A stretch of 64,000 bases of DNA from a virus, in IMG/VR virus record IMGVR_UViG_3300027759_000073, positions 1 through 64,000 of that record. One strand, 5' to 3'. This document shows, in pieces, positions 25,546-33,941 of this stretch. Under the pieces are notes generated by a model. The model did no database searches. It saw only the letters and a list, made by a program, of their open reading frames with translations, and had not been told where the DNA came from. Each line of letters begins with the position of its first letter. Positions within the stretch are counted from its first letter, which is position 1. The position numbers and the translations under genes are program-made.

Positions 25546-26790
25546 AATCTGCCTATCGGCGATGTTCCTGTTTTCTACTGGGACCAAAACCCCATGATGG
25601 CGTGCCTGGATATCCTTGCGTACCCATGTCATTCCGTATGTTGAATCTAGGTTTTGAGTACCTTCTCTGCGCTTTAGTCGTTCTGCCATTGACTGGAAGG
25701 TTGGGTCATCGCTTAGATTTAGGTATGAGTTATGCGACCACGGAAGGTCATAGAAGGCTGGTGCATTTACCAGAAGCGCTCCAGCAGTAGTCCAATGCTC
25801 TTCAATTCTTGGGTCTTCGCAGACAACTGGACCAGACAGGGCATACGATGGAACATCCGCCCCAACAAGTGGTCTATCGACTTCAAGCATCTTTTCAATA
25901 ATATTTGCGTCCATTGATATGTCTGAATCGACATAGAGAATCGCTTGATAGTTAACAACTCCGTGATTCAATTCCGTGCAGTCTTCGCCCCAATGATGCC
26001 CGCTCGTGACACGGACTCGTTGGGCAAATTCACGGATTAGGTTGCGCCCAGTTTCAATGCGAATCCACCTGTTTCCAGAAGTAACTTGGGCGTGCATATC
26101 GTTAATTGAGTATGTCCAGTAATCTCCGTTGACTTCCTTGAGTGCATCAATCACTTCCTTGAATGGCTCAAGGCCACGGTTGTCAAGTTCAAATGCAGAG
26201 AACCATTTAACATTTGGAAACTTGCGCATGATTTCTGCTCTATCAGCCATCCAGTTCAGATGCTCTCTTGCATCGCATTTCCATCCGACAAGCGGAGTAG
26301 CGATAACAAAATGCATCTGGTAATCAACTTCTCTTAGAAATGGCATCTTTATCTTCTTTATGTAGTCGGAGCAAACACCTGCGTAGTGAGCGAGGTTAAG
26401 AGTTTTCACATCAGAATGAGACTCTGGCATAACCATGACACATTTATTTGATGCAAGTGGTTTCCCAGGAAAAGCCCAGACAAAACTGTTGCTAGTTATT
26501 GTGTAGTCGTCCGTATTGTGGAAGAAACAATGCAGTCCCGAGTCTTTGCAGATTCCAAGTGCCACATCGTTTTTGCAATGAATCCAGAGTTTCTGTGAGC
26601 GTTCTTGTAGCCAGCCAATCTCGATTTTGTGCTGTGGTCCATCATGCCCAAGAAATAGACCGTCTTGGTTTGCCCAAACATCTACCTCAACATCAAATCC
26701 CTGACTTATTGCAGCATCAATGTATTCAGGTGTGTTTTCAAGTTCTGGTTTAGGACCTTGAAGGTTCCCACGGTGGGATATGTAAATCAT
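25543..26790 (-). CDS. GDPD-like domain fused to a glycosyltransferase-like domain
   Basis: 415 residues. The first 150 have glycerophosphodiester-phosphodiesterase signatures: HRG (6-8), ENTPEYIDAAISQGFDVEVD with the E-x-D metal ligands, GHDGP, and a later IHCK. From about 165 to the end it resembles a GT-A transferase: an ILYVDSDI acidic motif near 288-295, then segments on the acceptor side. Such a join of phosphodiester hydrolase and sugar transferase suggests work on teichoic-acid-like or glycerophosphate-bearing glycans. It overlaps the methyltransferase gene by four bases (ATGA) and ends the accessory operon. Confidence 0.6.
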   Translation of the reverse strand: MIYISHRGNLQGPKPELENTPEYIDAAISQGFDVEVDVWANQDGLFLGHDGPQHKIEIGWLQERSQKLWIHCKNDVALGICKDSGLHCFFHNTDDYTITSNSFVWAFPGKPLASNKCVMVMPESHSDVKTLNLAHYAGVCSDYIKKIKMPFLREVDYQMHFVIATPLVGWKCDAREHLNWMADRAEIMRKFPNVKWFSAFELDNRGLEPFKEVIDALKEVNGDYWTYSINDMHAQVTSGNRWIRIETGRNLIREFAQRVRVTSGHHWGEDCTELNHGVVNYQAILYVDSDISMDANIIEKMLEVDRPLVGADVPSYALSGPVVCEDPRIEEHWTTAGALLVNAPAFYDLPWSHNSYLNLSDDPTFQSMAERLKRREGTQNLDSTYGMTWVRKDIQARHHGVLVPVENRNIADRQI

Positions 26791-27494
26791 TTTTCAACCT
26801 GAACCCAAATCCAGTTTTTGTGGTTATCGCCAGGACCAGTTTCCCTAATATCAAATTTAAAGTTTTTGAAACCTATTTTTCCAACTAGGTCGTCAAATAC
26901 TGTTTGCTCATCTTGGATACTTACATCTGAGTGACCGTTCGTGCTGCCAGCATCATAATTATTGTCGTAGTAGCCAGCAGTAGGTATCTCGCCCTTCCCG
27001 CCATAACCCATTTGGAAACATAACTTCCCGCCTGGCTTGAGAACCCTGTAGATATCCTTCAAGATATCAAACCTAATTTTATGCACGCAAATATGCTGGA
27101 AGCAGATTACGGCAAAAACCACATCGTAAACATCGTCGGCAATAGCAGAGAGATTGTCTCCGCTAGTTACATATAGGTTTGGCTCGGCAATGTTATTTGC
27201 CTTGACATTGAGACGCGCCCTTTCAATATTCACATGAGAAATATCTATCCCGTCAACCCGAGCAAAACGATTTGAGAACTTGACCAGGTTTCTTCCAGGT
27301 CCACATCCGTACTCAAGTGCTACAAGGCCATTTGTGTCAAAGTCCTTGAACAAGAAATTGTCATAGTCTGACCAGTTGTTGTGAGCATCGTATGAGCCAA
27401 CTACTGGGTCCCTGAAATCAAGTGACCACTTTGCTGCATATTCGTCGTAATACGAATTCTGCATTCCCAAGTAATCGTCTTTGTCCTTGCTCAT
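26787..27494 (-). CDS. SAM-dependent methyltransferase (type 11-like)
   Basis: 235 residues. Motif I is ALEYGCGPGRNL, the post-I acidic residue is in VDGIDIS, motif III lies in DVVFAVICFQHI, and the RVLKPGGKLCF segment follows; together these define a small-molecule type class I methyltransferase. No nucleic-acid binding part is visible. Position between a HAD-nucleotidyltransferase fusion and a GDPD-glycosyltransferase fusion suggests methylation of a sugar, nucleotide sugar or glycan end. Overlaps with both neighbours show translation coupling. Confidence 0.75.
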   Translation of the reverse strand: MSKDKDDYLGMQNSYYDEYAAKWSLDFRDPVVGSYDAHNNWSDYDNFLFKDFDTNGLVALEYGCGPGRNLVKFSNRFARVDGIDISHVNIERARLNVKANNIAEPNLYVTSGDNLSAIADDVYDVVFAVICFQHICVHKIRFDILKDIYRVLKPGGKLCFQMGYGGKGEIPTAGYYDNNYDAGSTNGHSDVSIQDEQTVFDDLVGKIGFKNFKFDIRETGPGDNHKNWIWVQVEK

Positions 27495-28864
27495 TTGTTG
27501 TTCTCCAAGTAGTAGTTCAGGTCTTCAGGTGTTCCGATTCCCCACATCTTGGGAACTTCCTTAATCCTAATCTTTTTATCATCCTGAATCGCTTCATTGA
27601 ATACAGGGCAAACATAGAACTCATTATTTGTTCTAATGTCTTTTTCAATCATCTGGTTTGCATATTTGACATAGTCAGAACCGTGCTTCCAGTAATAGAT
27701 TCCAACGGTGGCATTATCTGAGATTGGGTTCTTCTCTGCCACTTCTGACACGAAGCCATCATCTCCAAGTTTTGCATAGGACCATTTTGGATGGGTTGCC
27801 TTGAATGTCAGGATTCCGCCGTCAATCTCGTCAGCACCAAACGCATAGAGGCATTCATTGCTATCCCATTCAACGACTTGGTCGGAGTTTGCCATTAGCA
27901 ATGGCGCGTCAGTATCGATGAGGTGCGAAGCCAGCAGGGTTGTGCAGGCGGCCCCTTCTGTCATTCCATCAACCAAGACAATGTCGCATCCTGGCTTTAT
28001 GAGGTTGAGAACCTGCTTTAGGTTGTATTTCTCGTAGTGGTCTTTTTGAACCAAGAAAATAAAGTGCGCGTCAACATTGAGGTTGTCAACAACTACCTGA
28101 ATCATTGGCTTGCCATTTACCTCGATAAGCGGCTTTGGGAATGTGTAACCAGCCTGAGCAAAGCGTGAGCCAGCGCCTGCCATTGGTATCAAAACATTCA
28201 TCTTTTCGTTCCTCCAAGCGACTGGCTTTTTGCCACGGGTTTCAATTTCATCAACGAACTTCATCAAACTATTTTTATTAAGGTCGTCGGCATTCTTGAT
28301 TGCAAAAAGATTGGCGCCAGAACTAAGTGCGCCTTCCCTTCCAATATGTGAATCCTCAACAATAATGGTGTTTGCTGGACTTGAATCTAAAGAGACTATG
28401 CACTGCCAGTACATCTCTGGGTGCGGCTTGTGGTGCTTTACATCCTCGTTGCTCATGATGTAACTGACATATTTGAGCACACCAATTGCATCAAGCGCCG
28501 TGATTACAGTATCCCTAATCGCGTTACTTGCCACAGCAATCTTCCATCCGCGCTCCTTAAGGGTCTGCATGATGTCAATAGCGACATAGTTCTTTGGAAA
28601 CTCGGACAAGATTTTTAGCGTTGCTTCTTGCTTGTCTTCCCAAACTTGCTGGTGATTCGATTCTGGAAGTCCCTTGTTTTGACTCAACATCTTTAACTTT
28701 GTAGTTGTGCCAAGTCCGTCGTACATTGACAGATGCTCATCGCGGGAAATCACATACTTTGGGTCAATCCTGCTGAGGGCGATATTTAGGGAGTCATAAT
28801 GCACATCCCTAGATTCAATTAGAACACCATCAAGGTCAAAGATTACAAGGAAGTTACTTTTCAT
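27491..28864 (-). CDS. bifunctional HAD phosphatase-nucleotidyltransferase
   Basis: 457 residues from the ATG at 28864, inside the end of the previous gene. Residues 1-215 form a HAD-IA (beta-phosphoglucomutase-like) domain: DLDGVL motif I, ASNA motif II, a lysine in KHHKPHPEMY and an EDSHIG motif IV. Residues about 225-455 form a sugar nucleotidyltransferase: MAGAGSRFAQAGYTFPKPLI, then MANSDQV near the metal site. Such fused enzymes fit synthesis of an activated sugar or alcohol (phosphate removal plus NDP transfer). It would supply the neighbouring glycosyltransferases. Confidence 0.75.
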   Translation of the reverse strand: MKSNFLVIFDLDGVLIESRDVHYDSLNIALSRIDPKYVISRDEHLSMYDGLGTTTKLKMLSQNKGLPESNHQQVWEDKQEATLKILSEFPKNYVAIDIMQTLKERGWKIAVASNAIRDTVITALDAIGVLKYVSYIMSNEDVKHHKPHPEMYWQCIVSLDSSPANTIIVEDSHIGREGALSSGANLFAIKNADDLNKNSLMKFVDEIETRGKKPVAWRNEKMNVLIPMAGAGSRFAQAGYTFPKPLIEVNGKPMIQVVVDNLNVDAHFIFLVQKDHYEKYNLKQVLNLIKPGCDIVLVDGMTEGAACTTLLASHLIDTDAPLLMANSDQVVEWDSNECLYAFGADEIDGGILTFKATHPKWSYAKLGDDGFVSEVAEKNPISDNATVGIYYWKHGSDYVKYANQMIEKDIRTNNEFYVCPVFNEAIQDDKKIRIKEVPKMWGIGTPEDLNYYLENNK

Positions 28865-29510
28865 GTGGGTTTGGTCCCGCATGTCTGTGCCACTTATTGT
28901 GACGAACAATACTCTTACCATTGCACTTCATCAGATATTTATCCCTCACGCGCATTGACCACTCTACATCTTCTTCTTCGTTCCATCCGCGAGACTCGTC
29001 CAGCGGCTCTTCCAGCATCACATGCTTTTTTAGCATGAAGAACCCGCCAGAGATATACATATATTGCGTTTGAGTCCAGTCGTTATAGTCAAGCGACCAG
29101 GCCCTACCGTGTCCAGGCTTGTCCCATAATGACCAATCCATTGGATTGCGTGCTCCATTGATTAGGTACTGGGGGCATGAGCAGATTTCCCAATCTGTCC
29201 CGAACTTCTTAAACTCTTCATACCAAGCACTATCAAAAATGTGGTAATCATGCATTAACACAATGTTTTCGTACTTCGCGTTCTGAACAAGAATGTTCTT
29301 TTTGCGGGTAATCCATCGCGGCTTTATTGACTCGTCAAAGTCAATCTTTACGATGTCATCGCCTTCAATCCCAGACGAATCTCCGCCGCCTACAAAAAGC
29401 ATTTCGTACTCTGGCACTCCAAGACTTCGGATGTTTTCAACAATTTCAGAAAGTCTATTTTTATCTTCGTAAACAGTGATTATCCCAAAGGTCCACGGAA
29501 TGTCATGCAT
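28854..29510 (-). CDS. glycosyltransferase, GT-A (family 2-like)
   Basis: 218 residues from the ATG at 29510 (a GGAG site precedes it; a GTG nine bases upstream is less likely). A Rossmann-like front (FGIITVYEDKNRLSEIVENI), an NIVLMHDYHIF acidic motif near 90-100 in the place of DxD, and GGFFMLKK followed by WNEEEDVEWSMRVRDKY, the ED-containing acceptor-side motif of GT2 enzymes, are all present. It probably moves a sugar to a fibre protein or host glycan. It overlaps both neighbouring genes. Confidence 0.7.
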   Translation of the reverse strand: MHDIPWTFGIITVYEDKNRLSEIVENIRSLGVPEYEMLFVGGGDSSGIEGDDIVKIDFDESIKPRWITRKKNILVQNAKYENIVLMHDYHIFDSAWYEEFKKFGTDWEICSCPQYLINGARNPMDWSLWDKPGHGRAWSLDYNDWTQTQYMYISGGFFMLKKHVMLEEPLDESRGWNEEEDVEWSMRVRDKYLMKCNGKSIVRHNKWHRHAGPNPHEK

Positions 29511-30603
29511 TCTCCGCACCTTCTAGTATTGAGCGATAAACATGATTCCATTCAGGTCCACGCTTTTCCATAGTGAATAGGTTCTTTACATTTGCAAGAT
29601 TCTCTTCAACTTCGTCTTTGCGCATTGATGGGTCCATAAGTTCGTTTAAGTGGTAATTCCACTCACTCTTGTTTCGCGCCACTCTTCCAACTCCATAACT
29701 TGCCATAAATTCATACTCGGGGGACCAGGATGAAATAAACGGAATGCCAGCGGCGACATACTCAAGTCCCTTGATAAAAGACTTTGCATGATTGAATTGA
29801 ACATCGTTCAATGGAACAATTCCAATATCAATTGGTGCAAAGAGTTTTGGGTAATCTAGAATTGGGACCAGTGGGAGCGTCGTAGTGGAATCCGCACTAA
29901 TCCCAAGTTGGTCGGCGGCGTGTGCTGCATTTGTCTGCAAGTGCCCAGAATGATGAAACTTTAGACCGTTGCTATTTATAAATGACCCCACAGAATCTGC
30001 CACCGATTCAAGGTCACTTGAGCGCCAAGGGGTAGCCCCAACCCAGCCAATTGTTGGCTTATCAACAAAGTTGACTTTGTTTCTCTTCCACCTATCAAGG
30101 TCAATGCCGTTTCGCACCATGAAGACATTGTCATTAAATTTTGAATAGTAATCGCCGAGGAATGGGGTTGACACCACAATGGCGTCGGCAAGAGCGATTA
30201 TTTTGTTATAGATATCTCTGTTATTCTCTGGGCTTTTCTCTGGGTCTGTAACATCGTAAGCACGGTTTGTCTTTTCTAGACCGTCATGCCAGTCGTCAAT
30301 ATCCACGACAATAATCTGCCCCAGTGCCTTTGCTTTGTGCATCTCTTCCAGAACTCTCTGATGCATAATGAGTTTAAAAACAATTATATCCCAACCGTGG
30401 ATTGCCTTTTCGTCCTCAACCATTAATCCGAATCCATGCGCTTCGTTAAATCCAGGGAAACCCATACCAGTACCCCACTGGTGCTTCTTTAGTTCCCTTG
30501 ATGGAAGAAGGCAGCGATACCATCCGCAACCATTGGGTTGAAGCGGCTTTGTTCCCCAAGACCAGTCAAATGTCAAAAAAGAGATATTTGGGTTCTTTTC
30601 CAT
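29503..30603 (-). CDS. glycosyltransferase, GT-B (family 4-like)
   Basis: 366 residues from the ATG at 30603, preferred over an upstream TTG since AGGAAGA lies just before it. The N-terminal domain includes VFKLIMHQRVLEEM and IVVDIDDW; the C-terminal domain has PTIGWVGATPWRSSDL, DIGIVPL and KGLEYVAAGIPFISS, the last matching the nucleotide-binding end of GT4 enzymes. It opens the glycosylation block (30603-25543), which runs through overlapping genes into the second transferase. Confidence 0.75.
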   Translation of the reverse strand: MEKNPNISFLTFDWSWGTKPLQPNGCGWYRCLLPSRELKKHQWGTGMGFPGFNEAHGFGLMVEDEKAIHGWDIIVFKLIMHQRVLEEMHKAKALGQIIVVDIDDWHDGLEKTNRAYDVTDPEKSPENNRDIYNKIIALADAIVVSTPFLGDYYSKFNDNVFMVRNGIDLDRWKRNKVNFVDKPTIGWVGATPWRSSDLESVADSVGSFINSNGLKFHHSGHLQTNAAHAADQLGISADSTTTLPLVPILDYPKLFAPIDIGIVPLNDVQFNHAKSFIKGLEYVAAGIPFISSWSPEYEFMASYGVGRVARNKSEWNYHLNELMDPSMRKDEVEENLANVKNLFTMEKRGPEWNHVYRSILEGAENA

Positions 30604-30655
30604 TTTTCTTCCTGTATTGTCTTCCAAGGTATGCGGCGCGATTCAACGCTACATG

Positions 30656-30686
30656 ATAATAACACACCCGATTGGTTAACGAAAAA
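30656..30686 (-). promoter_or_regulatory. possible promoter of the glycosylation block
   Basis: In the gap between the cysteine-cluster gene and the GT-B gene, the minus strand shows TATTAT (30656-30661) with only a weak TTTTCG-like -35 about 18 bases upstream. Support comes mainly from position. Confidence 0.25.
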
Positions 30687-30689
30687 CCA

Positions 30690-31145
30690 CTAAGAGATAT
30701 CAGTGTATTTTATAGAGTCTTTTTTTCTTTTGCTTTTATTGTAGGCAGAAATGAACTCTGGTGTACCTATTACATTTTGTCCGCCATCAACTTCATATAG
30801 CAGATTATATGAATTTTCTAGGGCAAAAAGTATAATCCAACTTAGTGTTGAAGCATTCATTGGTTTGCCCGACTCAAGTACCGACATATACGAAATATCA
30901 TCTAATCCTGGGTATGCAATTATCACATTAGATAATTCTGGTTTTAGCCACTCTGGAATGCGTGGGTCTATTAGCCATCCACACTTAAATGCTCTGCACA
31001 TCTCTGGTCTTTCTTCATGGATGGTGCAACCGACACCCTTGTCGACATAGTGGCAAGGTCTCCCATTATAGAAAACATGACCGTTTATCTCTCCAGAAAA
31101 GTACCCTTCACAGCACCTTGTGCATGTTCCGCATGACCTATTCAA
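30690..31145 (-). CDS. YkgJ-like cysteine-cluster protein
   Basis: About 151 residues, probably from the TTG at 31145, which has a GGAG site; an earlier TTG lacks one. The front carries CGTCTRCC, then single cysteines in GRPCHYVD, GVGCTIHEERPEMCRAFKCG. This CxxCxxCC...C...C...C...C set is the YkgJ (CxxCxxCC) family, thought to bind metal or an Fe-S cluster, often near oxygenases or fibre-modification genes in marine phages. It ends the hydroxylase/halogenase operon and may deliver iron to, or work beside, the two Fe(II)-dependent oxygenases. Confidence 0.75.
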   Translation of the reverse strand: MNRSCGTCTRCCEGYFSGEINGHVFYNGRPCHYVDKGVGCTIHEERPEMCRAFKCGWLIDPRIPEWLKPELSNVIIAYPGLDDISYMSVLESGKPMNASTLSWIILFALENSYNLLYEVDGGQNVIGTPEFISAYNKSKRKKDSIKYTDIS

Positions 31146-31181
31146 CTGGCTCTCCAATTTTAAATATTTTTGGGTTATGCA

Positions 31182-31943
31182 TTATTCGGATTGCGTCTCA
31201 ACAATGTTATCTTTTATTTCGCGTAATATTTGATTCCGCAAACCCGAACGCCTAAATATCTCATACTTTTCCGTCAATTTTGAAAATCTTGGCAGTGGGT
31301 TCAACTGAACCAAGGAAAGCGCTATCGTGCTGAGTCTTTTTGTTACCTGATAACGATGTAGTCTTATCCTTTTATCAGTATGAAACTCAATATACATAAG
31401 TGGCTCATCCTGGTTTATTTGCAACTCATTAATCCCATCCCAAAGATTGAACTCGGCATTAAATGGTCTATACCATTTACCAATGTCAAAACGGCCAGGA
31501 ACTAGCGAGCCATATTTGCTGCTTTCAACATTGTGAAAGTACGGAGATGTCATGGATGCCATGACACTTTCATCTGAAAAAAGTAATAGCGAATACTCAA
31601 AATTTACAAGCATATTATTCTTTAAAGTTGGCTGATGCAAGACTGAACTTGGTGTCTGCAGTATTTCTGGAATATCGTAAAAAACTTTGTTATCAACATA
31701 TGTTGTATGATTTTTTACCATATTGTTAAAAACAAAAATATTCTTCATCTTGCTTGACACAGCAGGGCATTTAATGAATGTATCTCGCTGCTGATTACCA
31801 GCGTAGTTTTCCACACATTGGCTGTATAAAGAATTTGGTGATGGGTACAGGTGATTTAGGTCAAAGGCTAATGTTTGGTTCCAGTAAGGAGCCCAATATA
31901 TGTCAATATATTTACTGTCATCGTTTGTTTTGTATTCATACAT
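31182..31943 (-). CDS. hypothetical protein of the hydroxylase operon
   Basis: 253 residues, mostly beta and rich in aromatic residues. It holds KCPAVSSKMKNIFVF near residue 58 and an NQDEPLMYIEFHTDKRI segment near 188, which resembles the I-x-x-G-T-P...PFKR part of the proteins at 33090 and 39379, so the three may be distant paralogues. No catalytic motif known to me. It starts at an overlap with the upstream oxygenase gene. It may be a fibre-modification enzyme or a structural partner. Confidence 0.55.
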   Translation of the reverse strand: MYEYKTNDDSKYIDIYWAPYWNQTLAFDLNHLYPSPNSLYSQCVENYAGNQQRDTFIKCPAVSSKMKNIFVFNNMVKNHTTYVDNKVFYDIPEILQTPSSVLHQPTLKNNMLVNFEYSLLLFSDESVMASMTSPYFHNVESSKYGSLVPGRFDIGKWYRPFNAEFNLWDGINELQINQDEPLMYIEFHTDKRIRLHRYQVTKRLSTIALSLVQLNPLPRFSKLTEKYEIFRRSGLRNQILREIKDNIVETQSE

Positions 31944-32673
31944 TTAAAATGTTATCCAGTTCCTCATTTGATACTTCTCGTGGGATTATCTCTGTCTGCA
32001 TTGTATTGGGTGATTCATGGTCTTGGGTGAATTCATCACAGTGAATAAATGAACTAATTATCCATTTATCCCCAGAAATCGGAACAAGCCCAGCGTGCTG
32101 ATGCGTCCACGATGCTGGGAATACCGCGATTCTTCCAGACACCGCATTTATTGATACATCATGGTCGATAAACCCAGTTCCGCCACCCTTTTCTACTGTA
32201 TTTAAATATATAATTACTCCAAGAACGCGCTTATTTACTGGGTGCTCCGTCCAAGGAGAGCCATCATGGTGGATTCTGTAAAACCCATTATTTTTCACAT
32301 AATGCTGAAGTCTAAATCCAGTGTTATATAAAACAGGTGACTGTTGCAAGACTGGGAATTCTTCAATATATAAAGCCATTGCTGATGACAATGCTTCTTG
32401 GATTTCAAAATAGTTTTTATTGAGCGACAAAGAATAAATGCCCATTGACTCATATGTTCCTGGATGAAAGTGGAAATCCATCGACGATTTTATATTTGGG
32501 TTATACCCACCAATTGTCGGCCCGTTAGAAAAAAACTGACCGTAATTTTTTATGCATTCTTGGATTATCTCATCACAGCATTGTTTTGTTATCAGGTCAT
32601 CAATAAAGGCAATATGCCCAGATTTTTCTCCTGCGTATTTAAGCATATGAGCCAATCTCTGATTCTTCCCCAT
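31936..32673 (-). CDS. 2OG-Fe(II) oxygenase, prolyl-4-hydroxylase type
   Basis: 245 residues, or 236 if the ATG at 32646 is used. The double-stranded beta helix is visible: H135-x-D137 in FYRIHHDGSPW, GVIIYLNTVEKGGGTGF, then the distal histidine (H191 or H193) in WTHQHAGLVPISGDKW with K203 in the 2OG-binding place. Such enzymes hydroxylate prolines or other residues in proteins using O2, 2-oxoglutarate and Fe(II). A second enzyme of this family is encoded at 35387. Collagen-like fibre proteins encoded just upstream are plausible substrates. Confidence 0.8.
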   Translation of the reverse strand: MGKNQRLAHMLKYAGEKSGHIAFIDDLITKQCCDEIIQECIKNYGQFFSNGPTIGGYNPNIKSSMDFHFHPGTYESMGIYSLSLNKNYFEIQEALSSAMALYIEEFPVLQQSPVLYNTGFRLQHYVKNNGFYRIHHDGSPWTEHPVNKRVLGVIIYLNTVEKGGGTGFIDHDVSINAVSGRIAVFPASWTHQHAGLVPISGDKWIISSFIHCDEFTQDHESPNTMQTEIIPREVSNEELDNILNV

Positions 32674-33097
32674 TTGAAACTGAAAAATTTACCTCTGTAA
32701 TCTTTATGGACTCCAGAAATACAGAAATTGAATAGTATCCCTCTGACTCAAAAAATGCAGGTAGCGCGCAGTGATGCAGGTCGTGTTTAATTACATCCAT
32801 CTTGAATGTTTTTCTAATAAGAGCATTATCCATAGAAAGAAAAAAATCAAGTTTTGAGCAGTCTACGAAATCGTCATAGTAATTGAATGACATCGACCTG
32901 TTTGGTTTTATAACTGGTGGGAATGGCAAAAATCCAGAGTATATGGGTATTAAAATAACGCTAACTTTATCTCTATCAAATTCCATTCCAGTCGTTCGCT
33001 CGGAGTCGCCAATCTGAATTGGCAAAGACCACTCCTTTGCAATTAATTCAGCCTCTTCAATATTTTCAACTGACGGACAAAATACAACCCTATCCAT
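32639..33097 (-). CDS. hypothetical protein of the hydroxylase operon
   Basis: 152 residues, soluble, mixed alpha/beta. The front (VVFCPSVENIEEAELIAKEW) and later MSFNYYDDFVDCSKLDFFLS segments match no family I know. It overlaps both neighbours (the protein at 33090 by eight bases, the oxygenase at 31936 by about 35), which indicates coupling. Possibly an accessory protein or substrate adaptor for the oxygenase. Confidence 0.55.
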   Translation of the reverse strand: MDRVVFCPSVENIEEAELIAKEWSLPIQIGDSERTTGMEFDRDKVSVILIPIYSGFLPFPPVIKPNRSMSFNYYDDFVDCSKLDFFLSMDNALIRKTFKMDVIKHDLHHCALPAFFESEGYYSISVFLESIKITEVNFSVSNGEESEIGSYA

Positions 33098-33941
33098 TGT
33101 CGCCTCCTATTTTTTTATCTACCCTGTTTTGCTCATGCTTATATGCGCCTTCCCACGAGACTCGGCGATGAATATTGTCAAAACCAAGGTTATTCAGCAA
33201 TTTGTAAATCCCAGAATCGCCTTTAATCAATTCAGAATTTTTTATTACATCTGCTCTCTTGAAGGGTATGGCGTGGAACATTGGTGTTCCTTCCGCGATT
33301 GAGAATTCAGAAGTGCTTGTAATATTTAGAACGATATTGCAGTGGTGGTAGTAATCAGTGTTTACAACACCAGCCATTACATGGTAGTTATCATTTGGCT
33401 CCCACTGTGGATGTATAAAAAGTGTGGAGTACCCAGGGGCAGTCTTAAAAAGCCACGGGTTAGTCAGTTTCAAGTATGATGACTCCTCGCGACCTTTAAT
33501 CGAGGCTACTGGGCACTTTCCAGCCTGTTCCGCTGGAAATTGGTTTCCCATAAGTTCGTTATGAGACATTATTTGAGCAAACTCTTCATTGCTTAAGAAT
33601 TCAGCACCGTATAAATCTGGGTCAAGAATGTCATACTTTGCGTCCCAGTTTTTATGAAGTTTATTTAGTGGTGTCCTTACATCCAACTTTGCCCACAGCG
33701 GAACAGTGTATCCGCCACGAATATAGTCGCTGAGTCCGAAGCACCTCTTTAGACCGCTAGTTCCGCCAGCGATTTCCTTATACCAATCTGGGGTTTTTTT
33801 CCTATTCTCAAATACCTCAACCTTTGGATGCCAAAGTGTATTTGATACAGGAACTGCTAGTAGTTCGTATGGTTTTGGTACTGGTATTTCTGAAAAAATA
33901 TCAGCCTTTACTACACTACCTTTTTTTGAAAATAGACGCAT
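33090..33941 (-). CDS. paralogue of the 39379 protein; function unknown
   Basis: 283 residues from the ATG at 33941. It shares a layout with the protein at 39379: TPDWYKEI with W-Y-K near the front, a G-Y-x-V-P-x-W part, NPW...APGYS, a GVVNTDYYHHCN segment, and EGTPMFHAIPFKRADVI (39379 has AGTPILQIIPFKREIWK). A beta-rich fold is likely. Members of this kind occur in marine phages near fibre genes and oxygenases; I know no proven function. It overlaps the halogenase gene by 26 bases. Confidence 0.6.
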   Translation of the reverse strand: MRLFSKKGSVVKADIFSEIPVPKPYELLAVPVSNTLWHPKVEVFENRKKTPDWYKEIAGGTSGLKRCFGLSDYIRGGYTVPLWAKLDVRTPLNKLHKNWDAKYDILDPDLYGAEFLSNEEFAQIMSHNELMGNQFPAEQAGKCPVASIKGREESSYLKLTNPWLFKTAPGYSTLFIHPQWEPNDNYHVMAGVVNTDYYHHCNIVLNITSTSEFSIAEGTPMFHAIPFKRADVIKNSELIKGDSGIYKLLNNLGFDNIHRRVSWEGAYKHEQNRVDKKIGGDNG

